Shown: positions 1 through 9,993 of the stretch, one piece after another
How the letters are laid out: each line of letters starts with the position of its first letter
How positions within the stretch are numbered: the first letter of the stretch is position 1
NCBI GenBank assembly: GCA_000697335.1
Contig: JNEM01014008.1
Location: forward strand, 1-17,754
Source: Conidiobolus incongruus B7586
Taxonomy: Eukaryota > Entomophthoromycota > Entomophthoromycetes > Entomophthorales > Conidiobolaceae
Length of the DNA stretch: 17,754 nucleotides
Direction: 5' to 3'
The notes under the pieces: generated by a model
What the model saw: only the letters and a program-made list of their open reading frames with translations
Databases searched by the model: none
Told to the model about the DNA's origin: nothing
Position numbers and translations under genes: made by a program

Positions 1-1137
1 TTAATAAAAGTTTCTATTAATATCTAAATATTAATTAATTAAAAAAAGATATTTAAATAGATTTTTAATATAAAATAAAAAATTACCCAAAAATTTGAAT
101 AATATTAATAATAAATAATATATATATATATATTTAAGTATATATTTAGATTAATTAATAAACAAAATTACCTTTAGTTAAAAAAATAAAAAACCTAAAA
201 TAGCTATTTTCAAATAATATTATTTATAATAGCTATAAATATAAAGATTTTAATATAATAATTTATTTTGATAAAACTTAGCCTTTTTTTTAAAACCCTA
301 TATTTAAATATAATAAAATTTTAAATTATAATTATATTTTTTATATAATTTAATAAATAAATATTTTATTAATAAGGAAATATTAATTATTAAAAAAGAT
401 TATTATAATATCTAATTATTATATTTAGTTTTTAAATATAAATCAATCAAATTATAATTATTAATTTAATTATTTATATATAATAGTTTTTAATAATTAT
501 TTTTATTATAAATTAAAAATACCTTAATTTATAGAATAACTATAAAAGACTCAAAGCTAACTTTTTAAAAAATTTTTCAATAAAAAAAATTAGAGAAAGC
601 TGTCATGTTTACTATATTCACCAAATTATAGCTAATGTAAAATAATTGTTTTAGGCATTTAAAATATATATTGGCAAAAAATCTTTTCAAATAAATTGAA
701 CTAGTTTGTAAAATATAAAGTTTCAATCTATAATAGAGAGATTGTTTTTAGATGTTAAAGGCTTATTAAAAGTATAGTAAAGAGCTATTAATAATAAAAA
801 ACAATATTAATTTTATATTTTATACTAATGTTAATAAACTATAAATTAATATTTTATTTATTTTTATTTTTAATTTTGGCATTATGTATTTTCTATACTA
901 ATATTAGAATAAAATCAATCATAAATTTATAAATAATTTTTATTCTAAAGACAATAAAATAAAAAATATATACCTAACAGATAGAATTGATAGATTTCTA
1001 TGGATTATCAACTAATAAAAATATTATATAATTTAAAATTTCTATATTGAGGTTTACCAAAAGTTTAAAATATTTAGTTCTAGTTATAAAAATTAATATT
1101 AAAATATCATCAAATTAGTCAAAAAATCAAAATTGGA
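1..1137. other. A+T-rich gene-free stretch
   Basis: No frame here carries a protein-like segment. The first 600 bases are almost only A and T, contain no CpG that I can see and few CpA or TpG, while short AGCT words such as tatagctata persist. That is the look of old repeat DNA that has lost C to T. A short AT dinucleotide run lies at about 118-133. No terminal repeats or coding remains allow an element to be named. Confidence 0.6.
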
Positions 1138-1664
1138 ATGATTTGAATTGAGTATTTGGTAATTAATTTCAATTTGTATATCTAGTGGCGGGATTGATAG
1201 TATGGGTATTCACATCAATTTTGCTTGTGATCTTGGGTATAAAATCAAAACCTGAACCAGATTCAGATAAAATTTTAATCCTGGTAACGGTCAGATTTGT
1301 TTTATAGCAAGTAATAGTCTCATATTCTGTGGTGTAGCTGTCCTTGTGGCATGCATCCTGTTAAAAATATATCCATATAGCTGGGCTTACGATTTTTTCG
1401 TGAATTCCCTGGCTGTCACATCTTTGGTGAATTAGGTGAATTTTTTGAGCATTGAATATAAGTTATTGTTTGTTTTTCTATGTATCTTGTCTGGCCTATA
1501 TTAGCTAGGGTATTTTGGTATAGTTATGATTCTGGAATTGATACTGCGTTTTTAAAATAAAGTACTTGTGAATTATACAGTGTGCATACTTGAAGTTGTA
1601 TGTGTGTTCAAGTATACATCAGATGCGAGGATATTGGCACAATTGTAATACTTTTAACATTGTG

Positions 1665-1701
<37 letters not shown>

Positions 1702-2044
1702 TATATTGTTATAGTTAAATATTATAATATTTAGGCTTAAGCAGGGTTTAAAGAAATTGAAGTTCACTACTGAAATCTCCAAGGTGTATACATAATTTTG
1801 AACAATTATTGATAAACCTCTATTTTCCATTATCCCATATATGTGATAATTTGGTTTGATAGACCTTCCATCCTTATCTACAATATCACTATCTGTGAAA
1901 AGAACTTGGATAATGAAATATGTTTCCATTATTATGTTAGCTAAAGCAATGATTGTAAATTGTATTACTGCACTATCTATGAATATTGGTAATAACAAAT
2001 ATTTCATTAAATTGCTATACATTAAATCGAAATTATATTTTTGA
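1138..2044 (+). pseudogene. Decayed rhodopsin-like 7TM receptor, copy A
   Basis: This is a broken multi-pass membrane protein, probably a G-protein-coupled receptor acting at the plasma membrane. Frame 1167-1304 gives a long hydrophobic TM1 (VYLVAGLIVWVFTSILLVIL), a polar loop (KSKPEPDSDK) and the start of TM2. A frame change near 1271-1304 leads into one frame that stays protein-like to 2044. In it lie the rest of TM2, TM3 closing with FLSIEYKLL (E-R-Y position), TM4, the block NYTVCILEVVCVFKYTSD, an AT microsatellite inside TM5, the loop KKLKFTTEISKVY, TM6 with SIIPYM, and TM7 ending IVNCITALSMN. Nonsense codons include TAG 1433, TAG 1502, TAA 1553, TAA 1646, TAA 1655 and TGA-TAA 1844-1849. 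It aligns without gaps with copy B from the ICL3 loop through TM7. The ATG at 1138 is only a guess, chosen because it gives about 300 codons, the length of copies B and C. An intron-bearing live gene is unlikely given so many stops. Confidence 0.75.
1668..1698. repeat. (AT)n microsatellite within TM5 codons of copy A
   Basis: This is a pure AT dinucleotide run of 31 bases. It falls where the related copy B encodes its TM5, which is rich in I, T, V and Y. In copy A's frame the run reads as alternating Ile-Tyr. The distance between flanking landmarks in A is 54 codons against 47 in B, so the run seems to have expanded by about 21 bases inside the old coding sequence. Confidence 0.85.
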
Positions 2045-2707
2045 AATAATTAAAAAATGAAATTGATATTTGAAAAAAGAATAATATATTGCTAATATAA
2101 ATTCAAAATTATAGTTTTAATAAATTATTTGATTATTCAATCAATTCAAGGTATATAGAAAAAAAAATATTCAATTCGAAATGAAAAATCATATTTCAAA
2201 AATATAGTAATTTATGAATGAAAAAAAATGAAATAATATGATTATTAATCATTCATTGATATTTATATTATAAAGTATTATTAACATATTAAAAACGCTC
2301 TCTGTTGATCATTGATACTTATAATAAAATAAATAAGAAATTTTAATACAATTTCTATTATTGAAAATTTCAAAAATTTTAACACTATATTCTAAAACAA
2401 TATACAATTTAAAATATAAAATTTCATTTTTGTTCTAGAATAATAACCAATAATATATATCAACAATTTTCACTAATAATTTACCCAAGATCAATGATAA
2501 AATGGAAAAAAATTAACTTTGAGTAATTTGTGAATAATTAGGATGGAACTGAATTATCAAGATAATTTTTGCTTCATGTTATCAATTGTTCGATTTTTGA
2601 CTAATTAAGAAAATTAAATGTAAAAATATTTTGATTTATCAAACTTTAAAATTTCAAAAATTTAGATTATATATTAAATATATTAATGAAATTTTTTAAG
2701 TGATAGA
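2045..2707. other. A+T-rich spacer
   Basis: This lies between receptor relic A and the 3' end of the transcription factor gene. I see no protein-like frame, RNA gene or repeat. It must hold the 3' untranslated region of the minus-strand gene, but no standard AATAAA signal close to the stop can be pointed to with confidence. Confidence 0.5.
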
Positions 2708-4651
2708 CTAATTCAACAATTCGAATTTGGAATGACTGCTCAATTTCGGGGGGAGGCATCCAGACCGGGTTCGGAAGCCGGAGTAGAGATCCACAAGAGG
2801 TTGATCCCTTCTGAGTTCTAACCAGAAGATGAGGGATCGTTTTTGAACCAAAGTCTCATTCAGGAGGCGCTGGAAACTGAAGTTGAGGAAGGATTTCAGC
2901 TGCTTTATCAGGTTCTGGTGGAGAATATGAGAAAGTTCAGCGAGGATTGTGAGCTTGGGATCCAGGTGAATTAGTTCGCTGAAGTGAAGGAATAAACGAA
3001 CGCCACTCAGCGCGATGGAGAGTACGAAATTTTTGACTCCGCCGCCGTATAGAATCATCCAGATGCCTTGGCAGGTCATGAGCAGGGATAGGGATGTGCA
3101 GCTCAGCAGGAATTCGGTATACAGGCTGACGTATTTGGGGTCCTCAAGTTGACGAGCTTCTGCTGGCAAGTGCGGCATGAGGAACTGGAGAATAGTGTGG
3201 TGATAGTAGAAGTGTATACCGGTAACCATGGCCAGTTCCTTGGGCTTGAAGTGGCAGCTCTGGGTAAATTGGATGAATTTGTCCTTCCATTCGTTCAAGC
3301 TGTGCTTGATGGCATTGATTTCTTCCAAGTGCTTGGTGGATGGGTAATAACCCGCACCGTATTGCAAAATGGTATTGTGGTTGTACAATCGGACGCGATC
3401 GAAAATTGGATATCCAAGATACATATAGTAGGAGAGACGCGCTTCCAAAGATCCCGTCCATCCGCGAGGGTTACATTGTGTGAATAGAGCATGTAACGCC
3501 GGAAGAATGTCCGGCAGAGGCATATCGAACCGAAAAGGTTCAATGGGCATTTTAACATTGAGAACAATGCTAGAATAGAAAATTAAAAACATCCAAGATA
3601 CAATATCCTGCTCCCACGTTAAGACACCAACCACATCCTCAGGATTGGGTTTAGTCAGAAAGATTTCTTCAGTGGATTTGGAGTACAAATCAAACCATCC
3701 GAGCATTGTTGCGAGCTCGTTGGTTTCGCTGAATATTTGAGGGCATTTGGCGTAGTCCAATTGGCACGATATTAATAAGATTTGAATACGAGTTCGTGCT
3801 ACAGCTGGATTGGTGCAGTCGATCAACGAGCACAAACTTTGGCAGCGTTCGTAGTAGAACTCTGCCAGGTGTGAATAGTTCACGGGTAAATGGAATGGTT
3901 CAACAGCAAGATAACTGCAGGCAACGCAGAGCACTACTGAGAGGAGTGCTTGAAACTCAACACGTTTCCAGTGGTGTCGTAGTCTATATTCAAAAAAGTC
4001 TGGATGTATTACGGTAAAGAATGGATTGGAATACTTAAAAAACAAATTGAGTAAATGTACTTCTAATGGCTCCAGAGCATCCCTTATCTGAATCATCTGA
4101 GGTCTTATTAAAATATTTTCATCAGTAAACCCCATACTCGTAATATTGTGAGCAGGCCCTCTATACTCGGGAGGATCGTAGGGATAATGTAGGGGAATCT
4201 CTAGAGAGTTTGCGAGCAGTCGCTCCATTATACTGAATTCCCATGCCGGTATCAAATTTGTTAATTGTGTGATTTGACCCTCGTTCAAAGTGCCTTTACT
4301 AATGGAAAAATGGGTAAATATGAATGCTCTTAACTTTTGTATCTGTGGATTATTCTGCATTCTTAAGTTTAGGGGAGACGGCATTTCATAGTAGTCAAGG
4401 TTTATACGATGGTGATTATTGTTATCGCACTTCGTCTTATGCTTTATTGCAACTTGAATATTTTCATTGGAGGAAGTATTCTCAGATTTTGGAGTTTTAT
4501 TAGTTTGCTTAGGCTTACTATCCTTTGGAAGTTTCATAGTGTGAGGTCTAAATACACCTTTCCTGGGACATGAGAGAGGTTTGGCCTTTCGCGGCTGTTT
4601 AGCAGTGAATATAAATTTAAAGGTTTTCGTCTTTGAGTTATCAGTGCTCAT
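2708..4651 (-). CDS. Fungal-specific transcription factor (MHR type) without a zinc cluster
   Basis: The product is a 647-residue nuclear regulator candidate. The first 85 residues are basic and polar (K, P, S, N-rich), as in the linker of zinc-cluster activators. Residues about 195-330 look like the start of the fungal transcription factor middle homology region, with LFFKYSNPFFTVIHPDFFEY, then a hydrophobic helix (LLSVVLCVACSYLAV) and a run of predicted helices to about residue 600. The usual N-terminal Cys6 zinc cluster is absent. Only Cys28 and Cys75 lie in the first 85 residues, and the 250 bases upstream encode no Cys-rich exon. It may therefore bind DNA through a partner, or be a DNA-binding-dead relative. 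The reading frame is unbroken, with no visible intron. The 3' two thirds is far richer in G+C than the surroundings and the 5' third less so, which is what selection in a decaying A+T landscape would leave. The start is the first ATG of the frame; a TATATACA-like string lies about 26-35 bases upstream on the same strand. The specific target pathway is unknown. Confidence 0.8.
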   Translation of the reverse strand: MSTDNSKTKTFKFIFTAKQPRKAKPLSCPRKGVFRPHTMKLPKDSKPKQTNKTPKSENTSSNENIQVAIKHKTKCDNNNHHRINLDYYEMPSPLNLRMQNNPQIQKLRAFIFTHFSISKGTLNEGQITQLTNLIPAWEFSIMERLLANSLEIPLHYPYDPPEYRGPAHNITSMGFTDENILIRPQMIQIRDALEPLEVHLLNLFFKYSNPFFTVIHPDFFEYRLRHHWKRVEFQALLSVVLCVACSYLAVEPFHLPVNYSHLAEFYYERCQSLCSLIDCTNPAVARTRIQILLISCQLDYAKCPQIFSETNELATMLGWFDLYSKSTEEIFLTKPNPEDVVGVLTWEQDIVSWMFLIFYSSIVLNVKMPIEPFRFDMPLPDILPALHALFTQCNPRGWTGSLEARLSYYMYLGYPIFDRVRLYNHNTILQYGAGYYPSTKHLEEINAIKHSLNEWKDKFIQFTQSCHFKPKELAMVTGIHFYYHHTILQFLMPHLPAEARQLEDPKYVSLYTEFLLSCTSLSLLMTCQGIWMILYGGGVKNFVLSIALSGVRLFLHFSELIHLDPKLTILAELSHILHQNLIKQLKSFLNFSFQRLLNETLVQKRSLIFWLELRRDQPLVDLYSGFRTRSGCLPPKLSSHSKFELLN

Positions 4652-5860
4652 TAAAAATTAAAGAAGTATATGAAAATGTATATAAGCAGACACAAGTAAA
4701 CAATACCCAATAATAACAGTAACCAAAGAATGATAAGAAACAATTATATTAAATAAATATATTTATATCACACTAATAATTTAATTTCAATTTTAAAAAG
4801 TTTACAAATAATGAGCGTAAGTGGAAATCAAGGACTAATTAACTCAAAAAATTCCATCCAGTTTTATCATTTTAATTTTAATTAATTTAATTTTTAAATT
4901 TTACAAAATTTTGTGGGATTAAGTACAATATGGAACTAAATTTGGTAATATCTCCATTTATAATATGATTATGAGTGTTAACAACAGTCCCTCATCACCA
5001 TACTCCTAATTCAATTACTTGAAAGGTCAAGAGTTCGTTGAGCCCATCATACATAATTGACTTCACCTTAAACCGAGATCATTCCAATATTTCAAAAATT
5101 CAATTCATTTTTCAATGATTTATATTTAATTAATTCTCAAAAAATTTTAAAATTGATTATTTTTGAAATGAGGGTATTGTAATAACTTTAGTGTTATTTA
5201 ATTCCTAAGAAAATCCAATTATTGGTATCAAATACTCCCCCCCCCACTCCTACTAAATCTGAATAATTGATTTACCAAAATTCCTTCATTAGCCAATCAT
5301 CATCGCGATTTACACTTGTTGAAAATGGGGTAATCAAACAATTTAAAGAAAATTAAAATATCCTAATTTAGTAACGATCTAGGACCGATATTAATCTAAA
5401 TTGGGAAATTCCTAATTTGTATTGAGATCATCAGTGTGTCTTATATCATATTTAAATTACATAAAGTACTCGTCATTGGTAGCGGTATAGTTGTAATTTG
5501 TTAATTTGGATATTACTAAGTTTATATTTTTTTAGAAATGGTCTAGAATTTGTCAAGTTTATTTTAATTTGATACTTGATATTATATCTTATACTTTGAT
5601 ATCTAGTATAATAATTTTTAAAATTAATAATTACTTATTTGTGTATCCCAAGGGTATAAATCAATAACCGAATTTTCCAAATCACAAAATCATCAAAAAA
5701 ATCTCGATCAAATTCACCAAAATTCCAATTTTTCGCAATCTACTTCCAAATTCATATATATAAATTGAACCAATCCAATTTCTAAATTTGTTCAACTTAA
5801 CTATTATCTAATTTGAATCAATTTAAGGATTAATAAAGAGTGTTTTAGGAAATTTCTTAA
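4652..5860. other. Upstream spacer of the transcription factor gene
   Basis: This should contain the promoter of the minus-strand gene. It is A+T-rich with islands of more mixed composition at about 4980-5100, 5220-5340 and 5640-5800. On the minus strand, about 5085-5005 reads FKVKSIMYDGLNELLTFQVI and about 5740-5640 gives a 33-codon open stretch with NWNFGEFDRDFFDDF. Both may be scraps of old genes, but I cannot assign them. A run of nine C bases lies at 5237-5245, unusual in this composition. Confidence 0.4.
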
Positions 5861-5872
5861 TTTGATTTATAT

Positions 5873-5896
5873 ATGTATGTTATGTATGTATGTATG
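5873..5896. repeat. TATG tetranucleotide microsatellite
   Basis: A short imperfect tandem array of the unit TATG, seen directly in the sequence. It lies in gene-free DNA and has no visible function. Confidence 0.8.
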
Positions 5897-6139
5897 CTGT
5901 TGATAAGAATTTATAGTGTTAATAACTATAAGTTATATAATAAATATTAGTTTATTTAGATTTGAAAGTTGCGTTTCCAATAGTTCTTAATAGTTATAAT
6001 TTAGAATAGTTTTATCAGAGTATATAACGCAATGTCTTAAAGTCGGAATTCAAATATACTATAAAATATTACAAATTAATTTGTTATTATAAGGAGGTAT
6101 AAATTAATTTTAAACCTTAAACAAAAAATAAATTTAACT

Positions 6140-6560
6140 TTATTGACTATAACTAATATGTTTAATAATATGATACAATCCAATAATAAATTCAGGTTTA
6201 TAGTAGTATCAAAATAATAAATTCCAATCGAGATTATATAACCTGATTCCGAAACTGAGATTTAGTTTCAACAACCGAAAGATCATAATAGTGATTATGA
6301 CTTGAATAATCTCTCCCAACACTAAACTATATCTTCAATATAATACCATTAGCCCCATTTTAAAAACATTTATAAACTTGAAGGCTCTTACCATAATCAT
6401 TTAGTGTGCTCTTATATTATGATATAATAATTATAATATTTACACTCCTTATCATTTTCCGATCAATAAAGTATTTCTAACTTTATAAATCCTGTGATGT
6501 CAACAATTATCAAAAATCATCAGATATTTTCTGGAATCAATTTAGTCTAATAATTTTTAT
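6140..6560 (-). pseudogene. Possible fifth membrane-receptor relic (copy E)
   Basis: Frame 6394-6140 on the minus strand runs 85 codons with only two internal stops (TGA each) and encodes MVRAFKFINVFKMGLMVLY, then a strongly hydrophobic LVLGEIIQVIITIMIF, then a basic tail (RLLKLNLSFGIRLYNLDW). Just upstream on the same strand (about 6515-6465) another frame gives FLIIVDITGFIKLEILY, which could be a TM3 with a degenerate E-R-Y site. The segment around LVLGE resembles IALGNQVISLIELL of copy B, but the spacing from the putative TM3 does not match (about 54 codons against 38). It may be a more diverged receptor relic or an unrelated membrane protein; the TM6 and TM7 landmarks were not found. Confidence 0.35.
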
Positions 6561-6599
6561 CATTCAAGTATAAAACTTGAAAACTATTTTTTATATTAT

Positions 6600-8180
6600 T
6601 CCTGGAATTTCAACTGGTACTGAGCACACCTAGCAATATTTAATAAAAGCCTTAAATAAATTACTATTTTCAGCACATATACTTAGATTTATTTTATTCG
6701 TATTTAATTTGGAACTATACAAAACTTAATATATTATTAAAAATCTTTAGTAAAATATGAAGAATTCTGACTATATTTTTACTTGAAAAATAGAATATAA
6801 TGTAAAATGTTATTAGGTAATCTTAATTATTAGGATAAAGCTAGGAAGCTTAAAAACCTTTAAGTTACAAGTGGATTTATGTTTTATATAAATTTTTATA
6901 TATAAAAATTAGCTAATTAAATAACAAGGAATATTTAGCCTGATTTATTAAAATATTCAATATAAAAAACTTTCAAAAATATTAAAAACATAAATTTTAG
7001 ACAAGGATAATAATATCTCAAAAATAGTTTTTGGAATATAAAATCATTTATATTATTTGATCAAAACTTAATTTAAAATATTGTTTTTATACTAATAAAA
7101 ACATAAAATATAAGAAATATCTTTTGAAATAATTATTAATTATGAAAAATATTTGATTAGCTTAAATAAAAATATTCAGTATTATTTAAAATATTATTTA
7201 AACTGTCTTTAGTTTATTCAATAGAAAATTTAAAAAAAAGAAACTATAATTCAGAAAAATAGCATAAAATAGCAATAATAAATTAACTAATACTATGGGA
7301 TATATAGAAATATTAATTTTTTATATCCTTATAATAATAGATTAATTCTTTTAAAATAAAGTAATATTAAAATATATATTTTATTTCAAGTAAATAGATT
7401 ATTATATATTAAATTAAATTATATTAAAATATTGAAACATAAATTAAAAAACTTAAAATAATAGGTATTAAAGACTAGTTTGAATATTTTAAATATAATA
7501 CCAATTATTATTCCAAAAAAACTGATTTTCTTTTCAATCATAAAATGCATATTAATATAGAAAAATTAAGAAAAATAATATATATTTGAATTAAATTAAT
7601 TCTTTAAAAAAGATAAGGGTATTTTAGCTTTATTATCTGAATAATAAATTCTTATATATAGCTGAATTATTATTAAAAAACTAATTATAGTTATAATTAT
7701 TATTTGTAAAAGATATAAGTTAGTGAATTTTATTATAATATTCAAATATAATTTAAAATTCAATATAATGTATTTACTTTTAAGTATTATATATTGAAAA
7801 AAGTTCTGGCACTCTATTTCTATAATATTACAATTTATAATAAATCATTTTTTTTAATTAATATATTTATTTTCAGATAAATTTAAAAGGGATCATAATT
7901 TCTCTAATATTTATAATAAAATATAAGCAAATAATGTCAATAAGAAAATTGATATAAGAAACATTATATATCAACAATATATATTAACCTTAATTTCTCA
8001 AATATCAAAAGTAAGCTCAAAATATGTATTAATATATAAAAAACATATTTATTTATTATATATTATGATATCATTTTATTGTTATAATTTAAGATTAACA
8101 AATGATAAAATAAACTAGCAAATATATCAATATTAAAAATAAGATTGCTATAATAAAATGGTTTTATTATAGTTTAAAAA
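6600..8180. other. Featureless A+T-rich stretch
   Basis: About 1.6 kb with very low G+C and no frame that looks like protein on either strand. I see no tandem array, inverted terminal repeats or poly-A-tailed element. The texture resembles the two window ends, with scattered AGCT words in A/T runs, so old repeat DNA is possible but not shown. Confidence 0.5.
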
Positions 8181-8182
8181 AA

Positions 8183-8509
8183 TTACTTAATATAAAAAAT
8201 ATTTTCCATAAAAAATAATAATTTATAGCAAATAATAAATATAAGAGATATATAGTGTTTGTGGATATTTTGATATATAGCTTGGATTAAGAGACTTTCA
8301 AATTCCCTGAATAATATGTAAAGATAAATTGAAACATCAATACTGCTAGAAATAAATCTTGTTACTATATAACTGTCAGTCAAGCTAGTCTTTCAATATT
8401 GGTGCTGAAGCTTAGCCCATTGAGATCTTTGGACTGCATTCAAGATTTGGAAAAGAGTGATCCAATTTCATCAACAATGTACCAGATTAATTTTAAACGT
8501 ACCAATATT
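8183..8509 (-). pseudogene. Relic of an unrecognised gene
   Basis: One minus-strand frame stays protein-like for about 109 codons with three stops: two adjacent TGA codons near 8480 and one TGA about eleven codons upstream of position 8370. Readable pieces are NWITLFQILNAVQRSQWAKL, SYIVTRFISSSIDVSIYLYI, then REFESLLIQAIYQNIHKHYI and a hydrophobic tail (SLIFIICYKLLFF). The first part has an even mix of W, Q, R and K, unlike noise in this A+T-rich DNA, and coincides with a local rise in G+C at 8380-8480. I do not recognise the family. It could be part of a membrane protein or of a helical regulator. Confidence 0.35.
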
Positions 8510-9370
8510 GAAACAATACAAAATATGTAAAAATGCTATAATTAATCAAATACTGAACTCAAGTCTTCTCTATAATTCCGACAATATTTCAAAATGGTAA
8601 AATTAATAATTTAATTTAATAATATTAATATAAACCCTAATTATTTAATAAATTACCACTTATATAATGGGAAATTTTTAATTTTTAATTTAACAATTAT
8701 GAACACTATTTACCTCTATTTAATCAATTATCTGAAATTTCAATATTAAAAATATTTTAAATTAAAAAGTAAATAATATTCAATTAACATTTTGATATCA
8801 TGTCATTTGAATCATAAATGTTATTAATATATTTAATAAGGGATATTAAGTGCAAAATACAAATTGTTACCGATAAAATAATATTATTTTATTTAGTATT
8901 ATTTCTTAATCAATATTATCATATTATATATTCTCATTGTACGATGCTATTAAATGCATATTGAATATATTGAAATTTAGAATTGAATTTTATAAATTTT
9001 ATTAAAAAATATATTACAATTGAGCTGTATTATCTATCAATCAATATATTTGGTCATGTTACTAATTTGAATTAAGCCACTCAAGATCATTTTACTATAA
9101 ATTAAATATTAAATAATATAATGTACAAATTTGATTAACTTGAATAGTTCTAATAAATAAAGAAAATAACTGTATTTTATTGTATAATATATTAAAAATT
9201 TTATATTAATATTTGGATTGATTTCGTTATTAATAATTATATAAAGTAAAAATCAAATAACTGCTTGAGTATTTAATGACATATGAGAAAAGTACTTTAA
9301 TTATTAATATACTAGTTTTCATTAATCTTGAAATTTATATTGTAAATATATTTGAATCATATTGTCGTAC

Positions 9371-9394
9371 ATATGATATGATATGATATGATAT
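9371..9394. repeat. ATATG pentanucleotide microsatellite
   Basis: Four perfect tandem copies of ATATG followed by a partial unit, seen directly. It lies in gene-free DNA. Confidence 0.9.
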
Positions 9395-9453
9395 TCAAAA
9401 ATCAAAATATCTTTAGTGACCATAATTATTATAATTTATTGTTTGAAATACAG

Positions 9454-9477
9454 ATATATATATATATATATATATAT
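9454..9477. repeat. (AT)n microsatellite
   Basis: A pure AT dinucleotide run of about 24 bases in gene-free DNA. Unlike the run in copy A it is not inside a recognisable old coding frame. Confidence 0.9.
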
Positions 9478-9993
9478 GTGTGGGTTATTATTTATAATAT
9501 ATAATAAAAGTGGACTATATTATACATTAAATTTTTAAGAAAATCGAATTTATATAATTGTGAATTATTGTTATTAAGCAAAAATTTTAAACATTGTAAT
9601 TTCTATCATGCACATTAATAATAAAATTATGCCCACATGAGATGATTGTGTCAATCTGAAGTAATGATATATAATAAATTATACATTATCATTAATATAT
9701 TAATAACAATATATCTTAATTTGTAATTCATCGAATATTCATTTTTAATATTAAAAATAATTACCGATTAATCAATGTAATTTGAATTATTAATTTTATA
9801 ATTTTAATGAATTATATCATTTTGAATATATCAAAGTATTTAATTATTGAATTAATTACTTAAAAATATTATTATAATTTTATTTAGAATATTTCTAAGA
9901 TATTTTTTATTCCTTATATTATAATATAATAATAATTAATAATTATTTGGTTATAATTAATTTTACTAAAAGCACAAAATATTTAATAATATC

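Larger units (their letters stand above)
8510..9993. other. A+T-rich spacer with two microsatellites
   Basis: No protein-like frame or RNA gene seen. It contains four tandem copies of ATATG and a separate AT dinucleotide run, listed on their own. Confidence 0.5.

Noticed and set aside
1666-2022. Open minus-strand frame of 118 codons with an Ile-Tyr tail
   Set aside because: It is the reverse complement of receptor relic A. The plus strand carries the landmarks shared with copies B and C (IPYM, VNCITAL), and the Ile-Tyr tail is only the AT microsatellite.
1138-2044. Reading copy A as a live gene with introns or with stop codons read as amino acids
   Set aside because: Stops of all three kinds lie inside conserved membrane segments, a frame change splits TM2, and the intact gene in the window uses ordinary CAA and CAG for Gln.
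3144-4017. Several open frames of 73-112 codons on both strands inside the transcription factor gene
   Set aside because: They are shadows of the 647-codon gene caused by its higher G+C; none has a domain or a start context of its own.
5005-5060. tRNA-like box (GGTCAAGAGTTCGTTGAGCCC) suggesting a tRNA or tRNA-derived SINE
   Set aside because: No matching A box, anticodon arm or acceptor stem can be folded around it, and no poly-A or A/T-rich repeat tail marks a SINE.
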